Shown here: positions 18,156-27,098 of the stretch, piece after piece
Layout: each line of letters opens with the position of its first letter
How positions within the stretch are numbered: the first letter of the stretch is position 1
From: Rhodoblastus sp. 17X3
GTDB lineage: Bacteria; Pseudomonadota; Alphaproteobacteria; Rhizobiales; Beijerinckiaceae
Assembly (NCBI RefSeq): GCF_030056575.1
Contig: NZ_JASHHX010000013.1
Coordinates: forward strand, 1 to 64,000
Direction: 5' to 3'
Length of the DNA stretch: 64,000 bases
Notes under the pieces: model-generated
Databases searched by the model: none
What the model was told of the DNA's origin: nothing
Seen by the model: only the letters and a program-made list of their open reading frames with translations
Translations under genes and position numbers: made by a program

Positions 18156-18896
18156 ATGCAGAACGGCAAGGTTTTTTCAGGCCGGGAATGGGCGCGGCGT
18201 CTGACGCTGGCCGTCGCGCTGATCGCCGCGCCGATTCCGCTCGCCGCGCAACAGCCGGCGGGCGACGCAAGCAAACCGGCTGCGCCAAAAACCGAGACGC
18301 CGGCTCCGGCCCCGGCGCAAAGCCCCGCCAAGGACGCCGCGGGGCCGGCGGCTCCTGAGCCGGCCAAGCCCGATCCCGCAAAGCCTGACTCGCCCAAGGC
18401 CGAGGCGCCGAAAGACGCCCCCGCCGAGGAAGGCGCGATCAAGGTCGAGGACATCGCCGCTCGCGTCACCATCCAGGCGCATGGCGCCGCGAAATGGGAA
18501 GAGGGCTATGCGAAGATCGCCGAGACCATCGCCAAATTGCGCGCAGCCGCGCAAAAGGCCGGCTTGAAGGAAACTGGACGCCCGCTCGCGGTCTTCACCG
18601 ACACCGACGACGCGGGATTCAAGTTCGACGCCATGCTGCCGGTGGAAGCGCCCGCCGATTCGAAGGCCGATCTCGGCGCCGATGTCTCGATCGGGCAGGC
18701 GCCAAGCGGCAAGGCCGTGCGATTCGAGCATCGCGGCGCCTATGACGACATTGATTCGACCTATGAGGCGATCACAGCCTATCTCGACGAAAAAGGCCTG
18801 GAAGCGCGCAATCTCTTCGTGGAGGAATATGTCGCCGAGGCCAAGGATTCCAGCGACGTGGCGCTTCAGGTCGATATTTACGTCTTCCTGAAATAA
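18156..18896 (+). CDS. Exported GyrI-like (effector-binding) domain protein
   Basis: 246 residues. A signal peptide (cleavage near LAAQQ, about residue 32) is followed by a Pro/Ala/Lys-rich linker (34-95). The C-terminal 150 residues fit the GyrI/AraC effector-binding fold: AAKWEEGYAKIAETIAKL, then AVFTDTDDAGFKFDAMLPV, EHRGAYDDIDSTYEAI and VALQVDIYVFLK. Periplasmic versions of this fold presumably bind small amphipathic molecules. Ligand unknown. Confidence 0.78.
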   Translation: MQNGKVFSGREWARRLTLAVALIAAPIPLAAQQPAGDASKPAAPKTETPAPAPAQSPAKDAAGPAAPEPAKPDPAKPDSPKAEAPKDAPAEEGAIKVEDIAARVTIQAHGAAKWEEGYAKIAETIAKLRAAAQKAGLKETGRPLAVFTDTDDAGFKFDAMLPVEAPADSKADLGADVSIGQAPSGKAVRFEHRGAYDDIDSTYEAITAYLDEKGLEARNLFVEEYVAEAKDSSDVALQVDIYVFLK

Positions 18897-18918
18897 GGCG
18901 CCCTTCAAGGAATATAGT

Positions 18919-18951
18919 GATGCGCCGGCCGCTCGAAGCGGCCGGCGCATC
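18919..18951. terminator. Bidirectional terminator
   Basis: GATGCGCCGGCCGCT pairs perfectly with AGCGGCCGGCGCATC around a CGA loop. It fills the gap between the convergent GyrI-like and leuB genes and can serve both. Confidence 0.8.
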
Positions 18952-18955
18952 TGTT

Positions 18956-20062
18956 TCAGACCGACTTTTTCAGCGCCGCCACGATGGCGTCGCCCATGGC
19001 GGAGGTCGAGATGGAATGGGTCGCCTCGCCCTTGATGTCGGCGGTGCGCAGGCCCGCGGCCAGCACGTCGGCGATGGCCTTCTCGATCAGATCCGCCGCC
19101 TGTCCGAGGCCGAAGGAATAGCGCAGCGCCATGCCAAAAGAGCCGATCATGGCGATCGGATTGGCGATTCCCTTGCCGGCGATGTCAGGCGCCGAACCGT
19201 GGACGGGCTCATACATCGCCTTGCGTTTGCCATTGGCGTCGGCCGCGCCGAGCGAGGCCGAAGGCAGCATGCCCAGCGAGCCGGTGAGCATGGAGGCCAC
19301 GTCCGACAGCATGTCGCCGAAAAGATTGTCCGTCACGATCACGTCGAACTGCTTGGGCCAGCGCACGAGCTGCATGCCGAGCGCGTCGGCGAGCATGTGC
19401 TCGAGCTGGACGTCCGGATAGGACTTCTTGTGGACCTCGGTAACCACTTCCTTCCACAGCACGCCGGATTTCATGACATTATGCTTCTCGGACGACGTCA
19501 CCTTGTTGCCGCGCTTGCGCGCGAGTTCGAAGGCGACCGCCGCGATGCGCTCGATCTCGTAGGTCTCATAGACCTGAGTGTCGACGGCGCGCTTCTGGCC
19601 GTTGCCGAGATCGACGATCTCCTTGGGCTCGCCGAAATAGACGCCGCCGGTCAGTTCGCGCACGATCATGATGTCGAGGCCCTCGACGATCTCGCGCTTC
19701 AGCGCCGAGGCGTCGGCGAGCGCGGGATAGCAGACGGCGGGACGCAGATTGGCGAACAGGCCAAGGTCCTTGCGCAGGCGAAGCAGGCCGGCTTCAGGAC
19801 GCATGTCGTAAGGCACATCCGCCCATTTCGGCCCGCCGACGGCGGCGAGCATGACCGCGTCGGCCGCCTGGGCGCGGGCCATGTCCGCCTCGCTGATCGC
19901 CTTGCCGTGCGCGTCATAGGCGGAGCCGCCGACAAGCCCCTTCTCGAATTCGAAACTGGCGAGACCCGCGTCGGAAATGACCTTGGCGACCTTTTCGACT
20001 TCGGCCGTCACCTCGGGACCGATGCCGTCGCCCGGCAGCAGGAAGATATTGTAGCTCGCCAT
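18956..20062 (-). CDS. leuB: 3-isopropylmalate dehydrogenase
   Basis: 368 residues, with AGAGG upstream of the ATG. Starts [14 protein letters not shown], the NAD-linked beta-decarboxylating dehydrogenase signature. The substrate segment has [12 protein letters not shown] and the metal-binding part reads [20 protein letters not shown] later region has [18 protein letters not shown]. Catalyses the third step of leucine synthesis. Length is normal. A single gene here; leuCD are not in the window. Confidence 0.96.
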   Translation of the reverse strand: MASYNIFLLPGDGIGPEVTAEVEKVAKVISDAGLASFEFEKGLVGGSAYDAHGKAISEADMARAQAADAVMLAAVGGPKWADVPYDMRPEAGLLRLRKDLGLFANLRPAVCYPALADASALKREIVEGLDIMIVRELTGGVYFGEPKEIVDLGNGQKRAVDTQVYETYEIERIAAVAFELARKRGNKVTSSEKHNVMKSGVLWKEVVTEVHKKSYPDVQLEHMLADALGMQLVRWPKQFDVIVTDNLFGDMLSDVASMLTGSLGMLPSASLGAADANGKRKAMYEPVHGSAPDIAGKGIANPIAMIGSFGMALRYSFGLGQAADLIEKAIADVLAAGLRTADIKGEATHSISTSAMGDAIVAALKKSV

Positions 20063-20151
20063 CAGGGGCCTCTGTTTTCGGGAAATTTTTCGACTTGCTA
20101 AACGCCGCGCCCCGCCTTGGCAAGGCTTTTACTTGGTTGCGCGGAATTGAA

Positions 20152-20181
20152 AAATCGCGCAAGCGGCGGCTTGCGCAATTT
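20152..20181 (-). terminator. Terminator downstream of the first tandem porin
   Basis: A stem of AAATCGCGCAAGC / GCTTGCGCAATTT (one wobble) with a GGCG loop. Read leftward it ends in TTTTT, about 90 bases after the porin stop codon. Confidence 0.65.
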
Positions 20182-20269
20182 GACGAGCGGAAAAACGGCC
20201 TCAATTCACCATTTGCCCTTCACCTCGGATTGCTTCAGCCCGAGGCCATGAGCGAAGTTCCTGAATGGC

Positions 20270-21979
20270 TCAGAACCTGAAACGGGCGCCAACCGTCGGG
20301 GAGAACTGGGCGGTGTAAACATAGCCCGAAGCCAGGCCGCCATTGACCGATTCGATATTCATGCCGCCATAGACGTCGAACCGCTTGGTGAAGTGATAAT
20401 CGACGAAAATCGACCCCTGATCGAGATGGCCCGAACAAGCGTTGGAGCGGATGGACGCGCCCGTCGTCAGATTTATGCGCGCGACGTCGCATGCCGCAGC
20501 GGTCGCGGCGGCGTTGCCGACGAACGAACCATAAGCATTTTGGTTGACACGCTGATAGGTGGCGACAACGTCGGTTTTTTCATTATAGGCGTAGCGAAAG
20601 CCGACCCAAAACGTATCCTGCAGGCGCGCGTGCGGAAACGAGGCGTTGTTGACAGAGCTCATCGCGAATCCGCCCTGGTCGTTCGGCGCTCCGATGCCAA
20701 GCGGATCCTGAGGGTTGTGGGCGATCGTGTGGGACCAGCCTGCAAAGAGCTTCCACTGGTTCCAGGTATATTTGACGCCCAGGGCGCCGCCGGTCATGTC
20801 CGAAACCGTTCCGGCGAGCGTGCCCGAATTGGGATTGCCCGTCGTCGTGACCGTCGCGCCGACCGTCGGAACGAAGGTGTCCGTTCCGCCAAGCTGAGCG
20901 GCCGTCAATGGACTGCCGATATAAGTGGCCTGATGGAAATAGCCGAGCATGCCATCGAGGCTGAAGGCAGCATAGTCGAACCCGGCGCCTACCTGGCCCG
21001 CGTCATTATGTGAAGCGAAACACTGCTGGGGCGTTCCCACCGGCTTCAGTCCGGTGGTCGCCAGATAGTTGCAACCGCCAGAGCCATCGGCGAATTTATA
21101 CATGGCGGCAAATCGGGCAAAGGCATATTCGACCCGATATTTCAACGAATTGTCCCAACGACCGGTTTCCGTCACGCCCTGGCCGGAAACATAGGTGCCG
21201 GAAGAACTGATGATCGAAAAGGCGGAGCTGCCGCCGGTCGCGTCATAGGCGCTCAGCAGATCGCTCGCGAGGCTGCGATGGCGGCCGAAGGTCAGCTGAC
21301 CGTAAGTCTTGGTCGAGAAGCCAACGTAGAGTTGATCGTTAAAGGCCTGGCCGCCGCGAGCGCCGTCAAGGTTGAGCGAGTAAGAACGGTAGTTCAGGCC
21401 TTGGTTGGCGATGATCGCGCCGGGGGCGCTCTGCAATTCGCCCGATTGGGGGTTAAACAGGGTCGAGGCCCAGAACACGCCATTCAGGCCGGGTAGAAGT
21501 TCCGTGGTTCCTTTGACGCCGATATTCGACAATTGCATGCCGTTGGGCGTGATGCCGAAATAGCCGTTATGCGCCTTCGGCGTCAGCATTTCGTTGCCGT
21601 AATAATATTTGGAATTCAGCGGCAAACCATGGGCGGCGTAGCCGAGACCCGCGTCGATTGCGCCGAAAACCGTAATGCCGTTCCAGGTAATCGGACCGTC
21701 GCCAGTTAGCAGGTCTTTCGGCGCTTTGGCGGCGTCGGCGACGAAGGATTGCGGGGAAGATCCGGCGCCGCTGTCTTTCTGTCGCGAAACCTGTTGTTGC
21801 TGCTCGCCCTGTTTATGCTCGAGGTTCTTGAGCCTCTGCTCGAGCTCGGCGTTTTGCTTTTGGAGAACAGCCGTCTCGGCCTTCAACGCGGCAATGTCCT
21901 GCGCCGATTCGGCGTGAGCCAGGCCCGGCGCCGATACGACCGCCAAGACAGCTACAGCCGCCATCAACTCGTTTTTCAT
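20270..21979 (-). CDS. Outer-membrane porin with N-terminal coiled coil (tandem copy 1)
   Basis: 569 residues. Two ATGs are adjacent; the second is chosen for its six-base spacing to GGAG and for matching the neighbour's MKTKLMAAV start. A signal peptide ends ...GLAHA. Residues about 24-55 form a heptad coiled coil (IAALKAETAVLQKQNAELEQ). A beta-barrel follows, starting GITVFGAIDAGLGYAAHG and ending PTVGARFRF with the C-terminal Phe. The layout resembles DcaP-type trimeric porins, in which the coiled coil lies in the periplasm. Substrate unknown. Confidence 0.85.
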   Translation of the reverse strand: MKNELMAAVAVLAVVSAPGLAHAESAQDIAALKAETAVLQKQNAELEQRLKNLEHKQGEQQQQVSRQKDSGAGSSPQSFVADAAKAPKDLLTGDGPITWNGITVFGAIDAGLGYAAHGLPLNSKYYYGNEMLTPKAHNGYFGITPNGMQLSNIGVKGTTELLPGLNGVFWASTLFNPQSGELQSAPGAIIANQGLNYRSYSLNLDGARGGQAFNDQLYVGFSTKTYGQLTFGRHRSLASDLLSAYDATGGSSAFSIISSSGTYVSGQGVTETGRWDNSLKYRVEYAFARFAAMYKFADGSGGCNYLATTGLKPVGTPQQCFASHNDAGQVGAGFDYAAFSLDGMLGYFHQATYIGSPLTAAQLGGTDTFVPTVGATVTTTGNPNSGTLAGTVSDMTGGALGVKYTWNQWKLFAGWSHTIAHNPQDPLGIGAPNDQGGFAMSSVNNASFPHARLQDTFWVGFRYAYNEKTDVVATYQRVNQNAYGSFVGNAAATAAACDVARINLTTGASIRSNACSGHLDQGSIFVDYHFTKRFDVYGGMNIESVNGGLASGYVYTAQFSPTVGARFRF

Positions 21980-22377
21980 CATTGTCTCCAGAAAACTTCT
22001 AGCACGGATCCTCATCGGATCAGGCGAAACGCCATATTCGGCGCGTCGAATACATTTCGATTTCAAAGATGGAAATCGATTTACATATTGCTAGCAATCT
22101 TTTCCGGCCTCGAGAAGTCCAGAAAATCGCCATATTCGGTCTCAATTGCGCGTTTCTTGCACAAATGGCTGAAATGGCGGGCTTTATTGGCGAAGTTGGC
22201 GCTGAGGCATCGCCAGAATAGAAAATTCGTTTCTTTATGTAATATTTTTACAACATGCGCGGCGAGGATCGGCTCTCGTGAAATCGGCTCTCGTGAAAAA
22301 TGAAAAATCCCGCGAGATTGCTCTCGCGGGATTTCGGATTGCCGAAGGTTTCGTTTCGCGATTTTGCGAAGAAACGA
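21980..22377. other. Intergenic region between tandem porins 1 and 2
   Basis: An AT-rich stretch of about 320 bases upstream of porin 1 contains its promoter. The left-oriented terminator of porin 2 (22305-22334) is also in it. No gene is seen. The short direct repeat TCTCGTGAAA/TCTCGTGAAAA occurs around 22273-22298. Confidence 0.5.
22305..22334 (-). terminator. Terminator after tandem porin 2
   Basis: AAATCCCGCGAG and CTCGCGGGATTT form a 12-bp stem with loop ATTGCT, about 44 bases after the stop. Read leftward it ends in TTTTTCA. Confidence 0.75.
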
Positions 22378-24060
22378 TCAGAAGGTGAAGCGGGCGCCGA
22401 CGGTGGGGGCCCAATTGGAGGCGCTGAAGTAGCCAGAAGCCAGACCGCCGGTCACGCTGCTGTACATCAGACCGCCATAGACGTCGAACCGCTTGGTGAA
22501 GTGGTAATCGACGAAGGTGGACGCGCCATAGAGGTTGCCGGAGCAAGTCGCGCTGCGCGGCGCAGTCTGGTTCAGAGCAGGCTTGTAGGGGCTGAAAGCG
22601 ATATAGCCCGGCAGCGAGCAGGTCGCGAGGTTCGCCGTCGTGCCGTATCCGTTCTGGTGCTCCATATAGAAGCCGCCGACGATGTCGGTCTTCTCGTTAT
22701 AGGCGTAGCGCGTGCCGAGCCAGACGGTGTCAAGCAGCTTGGCGTGCGCGAAGGCCGCGTTGTTGACCGTGCTCAGGACATAGCCGCCCTGGTCGCCCTG
22801 GGCGCCAATACCGACGTTATCCTGCGGGTTGTGGTAGATCACGTGCGACCAGCCGGCGTAGAATTTCCACTGGTTGAATGTATATTTGCCGGCAAGCGCC
22901 CAGCCGGTGTTGTCCGAAATGGTGCCAGCCAGGGTGTTGCTGTTCACGCCGAGCGAGGTGACGGCGGGGCCGACGTTCGGCGTGAAGGTGCTGGCGCCGG
23001 CGAAGGCCTGCGCGCTGCTCAGGATGCCGTTCGAGACCGCCTGGTGAAAATAGCCGAGGACGCCATCGAAATCGAAGCCGGCGTAAGTAAAGCCAGCGCC
23101 GACCTGACCAGCATCATTGTGAGTGGCGTAGCAGGTCTGCACCGTGGTCTTGGGAGCAACCAGCGTACCGGTATAGTTGCAACCACCGTTGCCATCGGCG
23201 AATTTGTAGATGGCGCCGAAGTGAACCGGACCATATTCGACGCGATATTTGAACGAATCGTCCCAACGGCTGTTGCCGGTGTCGCCGAGGCCGGCGACCG
23301 GCGTGCCGGAATAGCCGATGACGGAGAAGGCATAGGAGGCGCCAGCGGGATCATAGGCCCCGACCAGATCGTTGGTCATGCTCTTGTGGCGACCGAAGGT
23401 GAGCTGGCCATAAGTCTTGGAGGCAAGACCGACGTAGAGCTGATCATTGAAGGCCTGGCCGCCGCGCGAGCCGTCGCCGTTATTGGAATAGGCGTTGCGG
23501 TTCAGGCCATTCTGGTCGACGAGCGAGCCAGGAGCATTGGCGAGCTGGCCCGACTGCGGGTTGATGCCGGTCGAGGCCCAGAACACGCCGGAAATGCCGG
23601 GCAGGATCTCGGTCGAACCCTTGATGCCGATGGTCGTCTGCGACAGGTTGCTCGGCGAAATGCCGAAATAGGAATGGGTGGCGTTCTTGTTGATGAGGTT
23701 GTCGCCAAGATAGAGCTTGCCATTGCTAGGCAGGCCGTAGGAGGCCCAGCCGAGACCGGCGTCAACCGTGCCGAAAACGGTGATGCCGCAGAAGGTCAGC
23801 GGACCATCCAGGGAGAGCGGCGGGCACATCGGAGCAATGTCCTTGAGGACGGGCAGGTCGGCCGCCATGAAGCTGCTCGCCGCCGGACGGGCGGGCTGCG
23901 CCTCCAGCTTGGTCAGACGCTGCTCGAGCTGCTCGTTCTGCTTCTTCAGTTCAGCGGCCTGGGCCTTCAACGTCGCAACATCGGCGCTCTCGGCGCGGGC
24001 CGCGCCCGTCGCCGTCATCACCGCGATGGCGGCGACAGCAGCCATAAGTTTGGTCTTCAT
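22378..24060 (-). CDS. Outer-membrane porin with N-terminal coiled coil (tandem copy 2)
   Basis: 560 residues. Signal peptide 1-23 (ends GAARA), then a coiled coil (VATLKAQAAELKKQNEQLEQ). The barrel starts FCGITVFGTVDAGLGWASYG and ends in PTVGARFTF. Extensive similarity to copy 1 at protein and DNA level marks a tandem duplication. Insertions differ, notably a Cys-containing loop near MCPPLSLDG, where copy 1 has DLLTGDGPITW. Own promoter and terminator indicate separate expression. Likely function is solute diffusion through the outer membrane. Confidence 0.87.
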   Translation of the reverse strand: MKTKLMAAVAAIAVMTATGAARAESADVATLKAQAAELKKQNEQLEQRLTKLEAQPARPAASSFMAADLPVLKDIAPMCPPLSLDGPLTFCGITVFGTVDAGLGWASYGLPSNGKLYLGDNLINKNATHSYFGISPSNLSQTTIGIKGSTEILPGISGVFWASTGINPQSGQLANAPGSLVDQNGLNRNAYSNNGDGSRGGQAFNDQLYVGLASKTYGQLTFGRHKSMTNDLVGAYDPAGASYAFSVIGYSGTPVAGLGDTGNSRWDDSFKYRVEYGPVHFGAIYKFADGNGGCNYTGTLVAPKTTVQTCYATHNDAGQVGAGFTYAGFDFDGVLGYFHQAVSNGILSSAQAFAGASTFTPNVGPAVTSLGVNSNTLAGTISDNTGWALAGKYTFNQWKFYAGWSHVIYHNPQDNVGIGAQGDQGGYVLSTVNNAAFAHAKLLDTVWLGTRYAYNEKTDIVGGFYMEHQNGYGTTANLATCSLPGYIAFSPYKPALNQTAPRSATCSGNLYGASTFVDYHFTKRFDVYGGLMYSSVTGGLASGYFSASNWAPTVGARFTF

Positions 24061-24478
24061 GCCCGTCTCCAGTTCTCAGAGGCGCCTGTGCGAAATGCCG
24101 CCGAAAGGCCCTATCCAAATGACCGCGGCGCCGCCGCAGCTGTGAAATCCGATCACGAAAGATTGATCATCGATCGCGATTGATTATCGAATAATCAGAA
24201 CCCGGGTGGTTGGCAATTGGCGGAGGCCCAAAACCGCCGCCTTTGAGCCACAAAGAATCCCAGTGTTGCCTTGTTGCAATAGTTGACAGCTAGACTAAAG
24301 GCTAAACGACGTTAAAGCTGAAAGAATTACGACATTGTGCAGCGCGAGATGATCGGCTTTCATCAGACTGTCACAAATGAAATACCAACCATCCCGCCAT
24401 GGCGCGCTCAGCCCTGAGCGAAGAAATACACTCTCGCCCGCGACGATGCCCGGTTGGATTGTCTTCTAGAAAGCAAGG
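24061..24478. other. Intergenic region between tandem porins 2 and 3
   Basis: No gene is seen. A dyad-rich stretch at about 24147-24197 (GATTGATCATCGATCGCGATTGATTATCG, in two overlapping blocks) lies upstream of porin 2 and may bind a regulator. The rest is AT-rich relative to the genes. Confidence 0.45.
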
Positions 24479-26020
24479 TCAGAACGTGTAGCGCAGCCCA
24501 ACGGTCGGATCGATGGTGTTGGTATACAGAAAGCCGTTCGCCATACCGCCTGACACGGCCGTGTACATCAGGCCGGCATAGGCCTCCAATTTCTTGCTGA
24601 AATGATATTCGCCGACGAACCCGATCGCGTCTTCCGCGCCCGAGCATGTCGAGGCGTTGGCGACGAGTTTGGTGTTGTTGGCGAAATTGCAGGCGATCTT
24701 GCCGTAGGAATTCTGCCATTCGTGATAATAGCCGATGCTGAGATCCAGATGGCTGTCATAGGCGAATTTCACGCCGCCCCAAAACACCTGCAAGACTTTA
24801 TCATGATATTGGAAGGCGTTATTGGTTGCGACGCTGATCGGATAGCCGTTTGAATCGACGTATGGCGCGACGATCGGATCATTCGGGTCGGCATAGTTGA
24901 TATGCTCATAGCCGCCGAAGAACTTGAAAGGCCCGTAGCTGTATTTCGCCGAGAGCAGCACTGCGGAATTGTCGGAAATTGTGGCTGCTAGCGAGCCGGC
25001 GGGCAGCTTGGCGGCCTGGGCGACACTGAGCGAAGAAAGCGTAATGGCGCCGCTGACGTGGCTGTAGACGGCGTCGAATGACAAGGCCTGAACGTCGAAG
25101 CCCGCGGAAACCTGATAGGTTGGCCCATTGGTCTGGCTGGCGCCATACCCGGGCTGGCCCAGCTTGTAGATCGCGCCAAAACGCGCCGGGCCGACATGGA
25201 CCAGATATTTGATGGAATTGTCGAAGCGGCTGTTTTCGGTGTCGCCGCTCGATAACGAGCCGCTGTAGCCGAGCAGGGAAAACGCCAGCGAGCCAGCGAT
25301 AGGGTCATAGACGGAGCGGTCGTCGGTGGTCAGGGTGCGCTGCCGGCCAAAGGTGAGCACGCCATAATCGGCGGAGGAAACGCCCAGATAGGCGTAATCA
25401 TTAAAGGCCTGCCCGGCGCGGGCGGAATCGCCGTTGGAGCTTTGATAGGCCAGCGGCACACCATTGTTCTGGACCAGGGAGGCCGGACCATTCCCAAGCT
25501 GGCCCGACGCCAGATTGAATTGGGTATTGACGCCAAAGACGCCGGCGAGACCGGGAAGAATTTCTTCTTCCCCCTTCAGCCCGACGCCCGAATAGCCCAT
25601 GCCGCCCGGTGCGACGCTGAACATGGAATGATTGCTGTTTTTCTGGATAGCGTATTCGAGGCCCTGCGGATAATAGCCATTGAACGGCGCGCCATGGCTT
25701 TGCCAGGCGACGCCGGCGTCAAGCACGCCGAAGAGCGTAATGCCGTGGAATTTGAGAGGGGCCTCGGAGGCCAGGACGTCCAGCGAGGATTTTGCGCCTT
25801 GCGCGACGAAGGCTGCCGGCGCGGGTTGTGGAGCCAGCTTTGATGCTTGCGCGGGAACGACCTCGCGTTTCTCGACCCTTTCGAGCCGTTTGATGAGTTC
25901 CGCATTCTTTTCCCGCGACGCGGCAATCTGCTGCTTAAGCTGCGCAAGATCATCAGCCGTCGCTTCGCCCGGAACGACAACGGCCATGAACGCCACGAAT
26001 CCCAAAAGCCGACCAACCAT
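24479..26020 (-). CDS. Outer-membrane porin with N-terminal coiled coil (tandem copy 3)
   Basis: 513 residues from the ATG with GGAG eight bases upstream; seven further codons upstream are also open. Signal peptide ends GEATA. The coiled coil (LAQLKQQIAASREKNAELIK) and the barrel start FHGITLFGVLDAGVAWQSHG match copies 1 and 2. The end is PTVGLRYTF. It is the most divergent and shortest of the three. Probably a general or specific porin; its retention next to the others suggests different substrate or expression conditions. Confidence 0.85.
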   Translation of the reverse strand: MVGRLLGFVAFMAVVVPGEATADDLAQLKQQIAASREKNAELIKRLERVEKREVVPAQASKLAPQPAPAAFVAQGAKSSLDVLASEAPLKFHGITLFGVLDAGVAWQSHGAPFNGYYPQGLEYAIQKNSNHSMFSVAPGGMGYSGVGLKGEEEILPGLAGVFGVNTQFNLASGQLGNGPASLVQNNGVPLAYQSSNGDSARAGQAFNDYAYLGVSSADYGVLTFGRQRTLTTDDRSVYDPIAGSLAFSLLGYSGSLSSGDTENSRFDNSIKYLVHVGPARFGAIYKLGQPGYGASQTNGPTYQVSAGFDVQALSFDAVYSHVSGAITLSSLSVAQAAKLPAGSLAATISDNSAVLLSAKYSYGPFKFFGGYEHINYADPNDPIVAPYVDSNGYPISVATNNAFQYHDKVLQVFWGGVKFAYDSHLDLSIGYYHEWQNSYGKIACNFANNTKLVANASTCSGAEDAIGFVGEYHFSKKLEAYAGLMYTAVSGGMANGFLYTNTIDPTVGLRYTF

Positions 26021-26320
26021 CAATGGTCTCCATTCCAACAAATCTCGCGCCCAGACCCAGACCCAGACTTACAGACCATAAATCTCTGTTTCTATCGTTT
26101 TTGTCAACTTTAAAGACGCGCGAGATCCGTATCGCCGGCAATGCATTGATTTCCTAAAAATAATTTTAGTCGAGACCTTCCCTAATCCGCCGTAAATTTG
26201 TGCCAGCTTCGTCATGCTTCATCACGGTTGTCTCAAAGCCCCCGACGGAGATCTCCGTCCCCCAGACCCAACCACGACGTCGCGCCTCGCGGCTGCGGGC
26301 GCGCGCTAAAGGAGGACAAG

Positions 26321-26656
26321 ATGATGCAACGCTTGAATGCCCTCGCAAAACTCGCCGTCATCGCAGCGGCCGCCTCCCTCGGAGCCCTTCACCCCGCGGC
26401 AGCGGGAATGAAAGTCGTCGACGGCCAGGCTTACTGGACGGGAGATCCCGGACCAGTGAATCCCGGCGCCTTCTATGAGGGAGGCCAATATAAATATGAT
26501 CCGCGCCACTACCTCAGCTGGTACGGCAGCAGTCCACAAGACTACAAGATGATGGTGCACGCCGCCCATTCGGGAAACAGCCGCTGCGTCTGGCGCAAGC
26601 GGGTCATCAATTCCAACTGGGAATTCCACCACCCCTATATCATGGTATGCGACTAG
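26321..26656 (+). CDS. Small exported protein of unknown function
   Basis: 111 residues with an excellent AAAGGAGGA ribosome site upstream. Signal peptide about 1-29 (ends HPAAA). The mature part is aromatic- and Pro-rich: AYWTGDPGPVNPGAF, then YDPRHYLSWYG and CVWRKRVINSNWEFHHPYIMVC, with two Cys that may form a disulfide. Family not recognised. The 300-base region upstream holds no other gene. Its TAG stop overlaps the TAG stop of the convergent gene within one CTAG. Confidence 0.75.
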   Translation: MMQRLNALAKLAVIAAAASLGALHPAAAGMKVVDGQAYWTGDPGPVNPGAFYEGGQYKYDPRHYLSWYGSSPQDYKMMVHAAHSGNSRCVWRKRVINSNWEFHHPYIMVCD

Positions 26657-27072
26657 GCCAGGCTTGAGCCGGTATCGTCTTTCGGCGGCGCTTGCGGCCG
26701 CAGCAACCCTTCCGCGCAGGAATCCGAGGCGTGGCTCGCGCGCCAAAAGGCGCGTGGCCCCGGCTCGGACACCGGCGCAGGCGCATGTCGGACGCAAAGG
26801 CCAGCCTGGGCCCACCAATGGCTCGCCCTGTCTCCCCGATCGACGGGCTGCAGCCCTGCCGCCGGCTTGCGCCAGAAGCGGCATTCTCTGCACAGAACGA
26901 AATCATAGGCCGAGCCGATCTCGACGAATTCTCCGCAGCCTTGCCCGCCATGTGTCGTCGGCCAGTGCGCGATTCGGTCGGATTCGGCTGAGGGTTTTGG
27001 CGATAGTCGACGGCACCATCCCTCCCCGGGACGAGCCATTTTCCAGAACAGGCAATTGTCGCACCGGTCCAT
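26653..27072 (-). CDS. Protein with duplicated four-cysteine (zinc-finger-like) motif
   Basis: 139 residues from the ATG preceded by GGGGGAGG. A second possible start at 27102 overlaps the stop of the upstream efflux gene. Two repeats are visible. The first runs CDNCLFW, then a Cys after about 13 residues, then HWP and GCGEF. The second is CRECRFW, a later CVRHAPAP, then FWRASHASDSCAEG. Single-copy versions of C-x2-C-x-F-W...C...W...CGE occur as small uncharacterised proteins and probably bind zinc or an iron-sulfur cluster. Last gene of the efflux unit. Confidence 0.75.
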   Translation of the reverse strand: MDRCDNCLFWKMARPGEGWCRRLSPKPSAESDRIAHWPTTHGGQGCGEFVEIGSAYDFVLCRECRFWRKPAAGLQPVDRGDRASHWWAQAGLCVRHAPAPVSEPGPRAFWRASHASDSCAEGLLRPQAPPKDDTGSSLA

Positions 27073-27098
27073 GAATTCGCCTCCCCCTTGAATGACGC

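Noticed and set aside
22300-24183. 627-residue open frame opposite porin 2
   Set aside because: Shadow of a porin gene with signal peptide and barrel end; no family match in the mirror frame.
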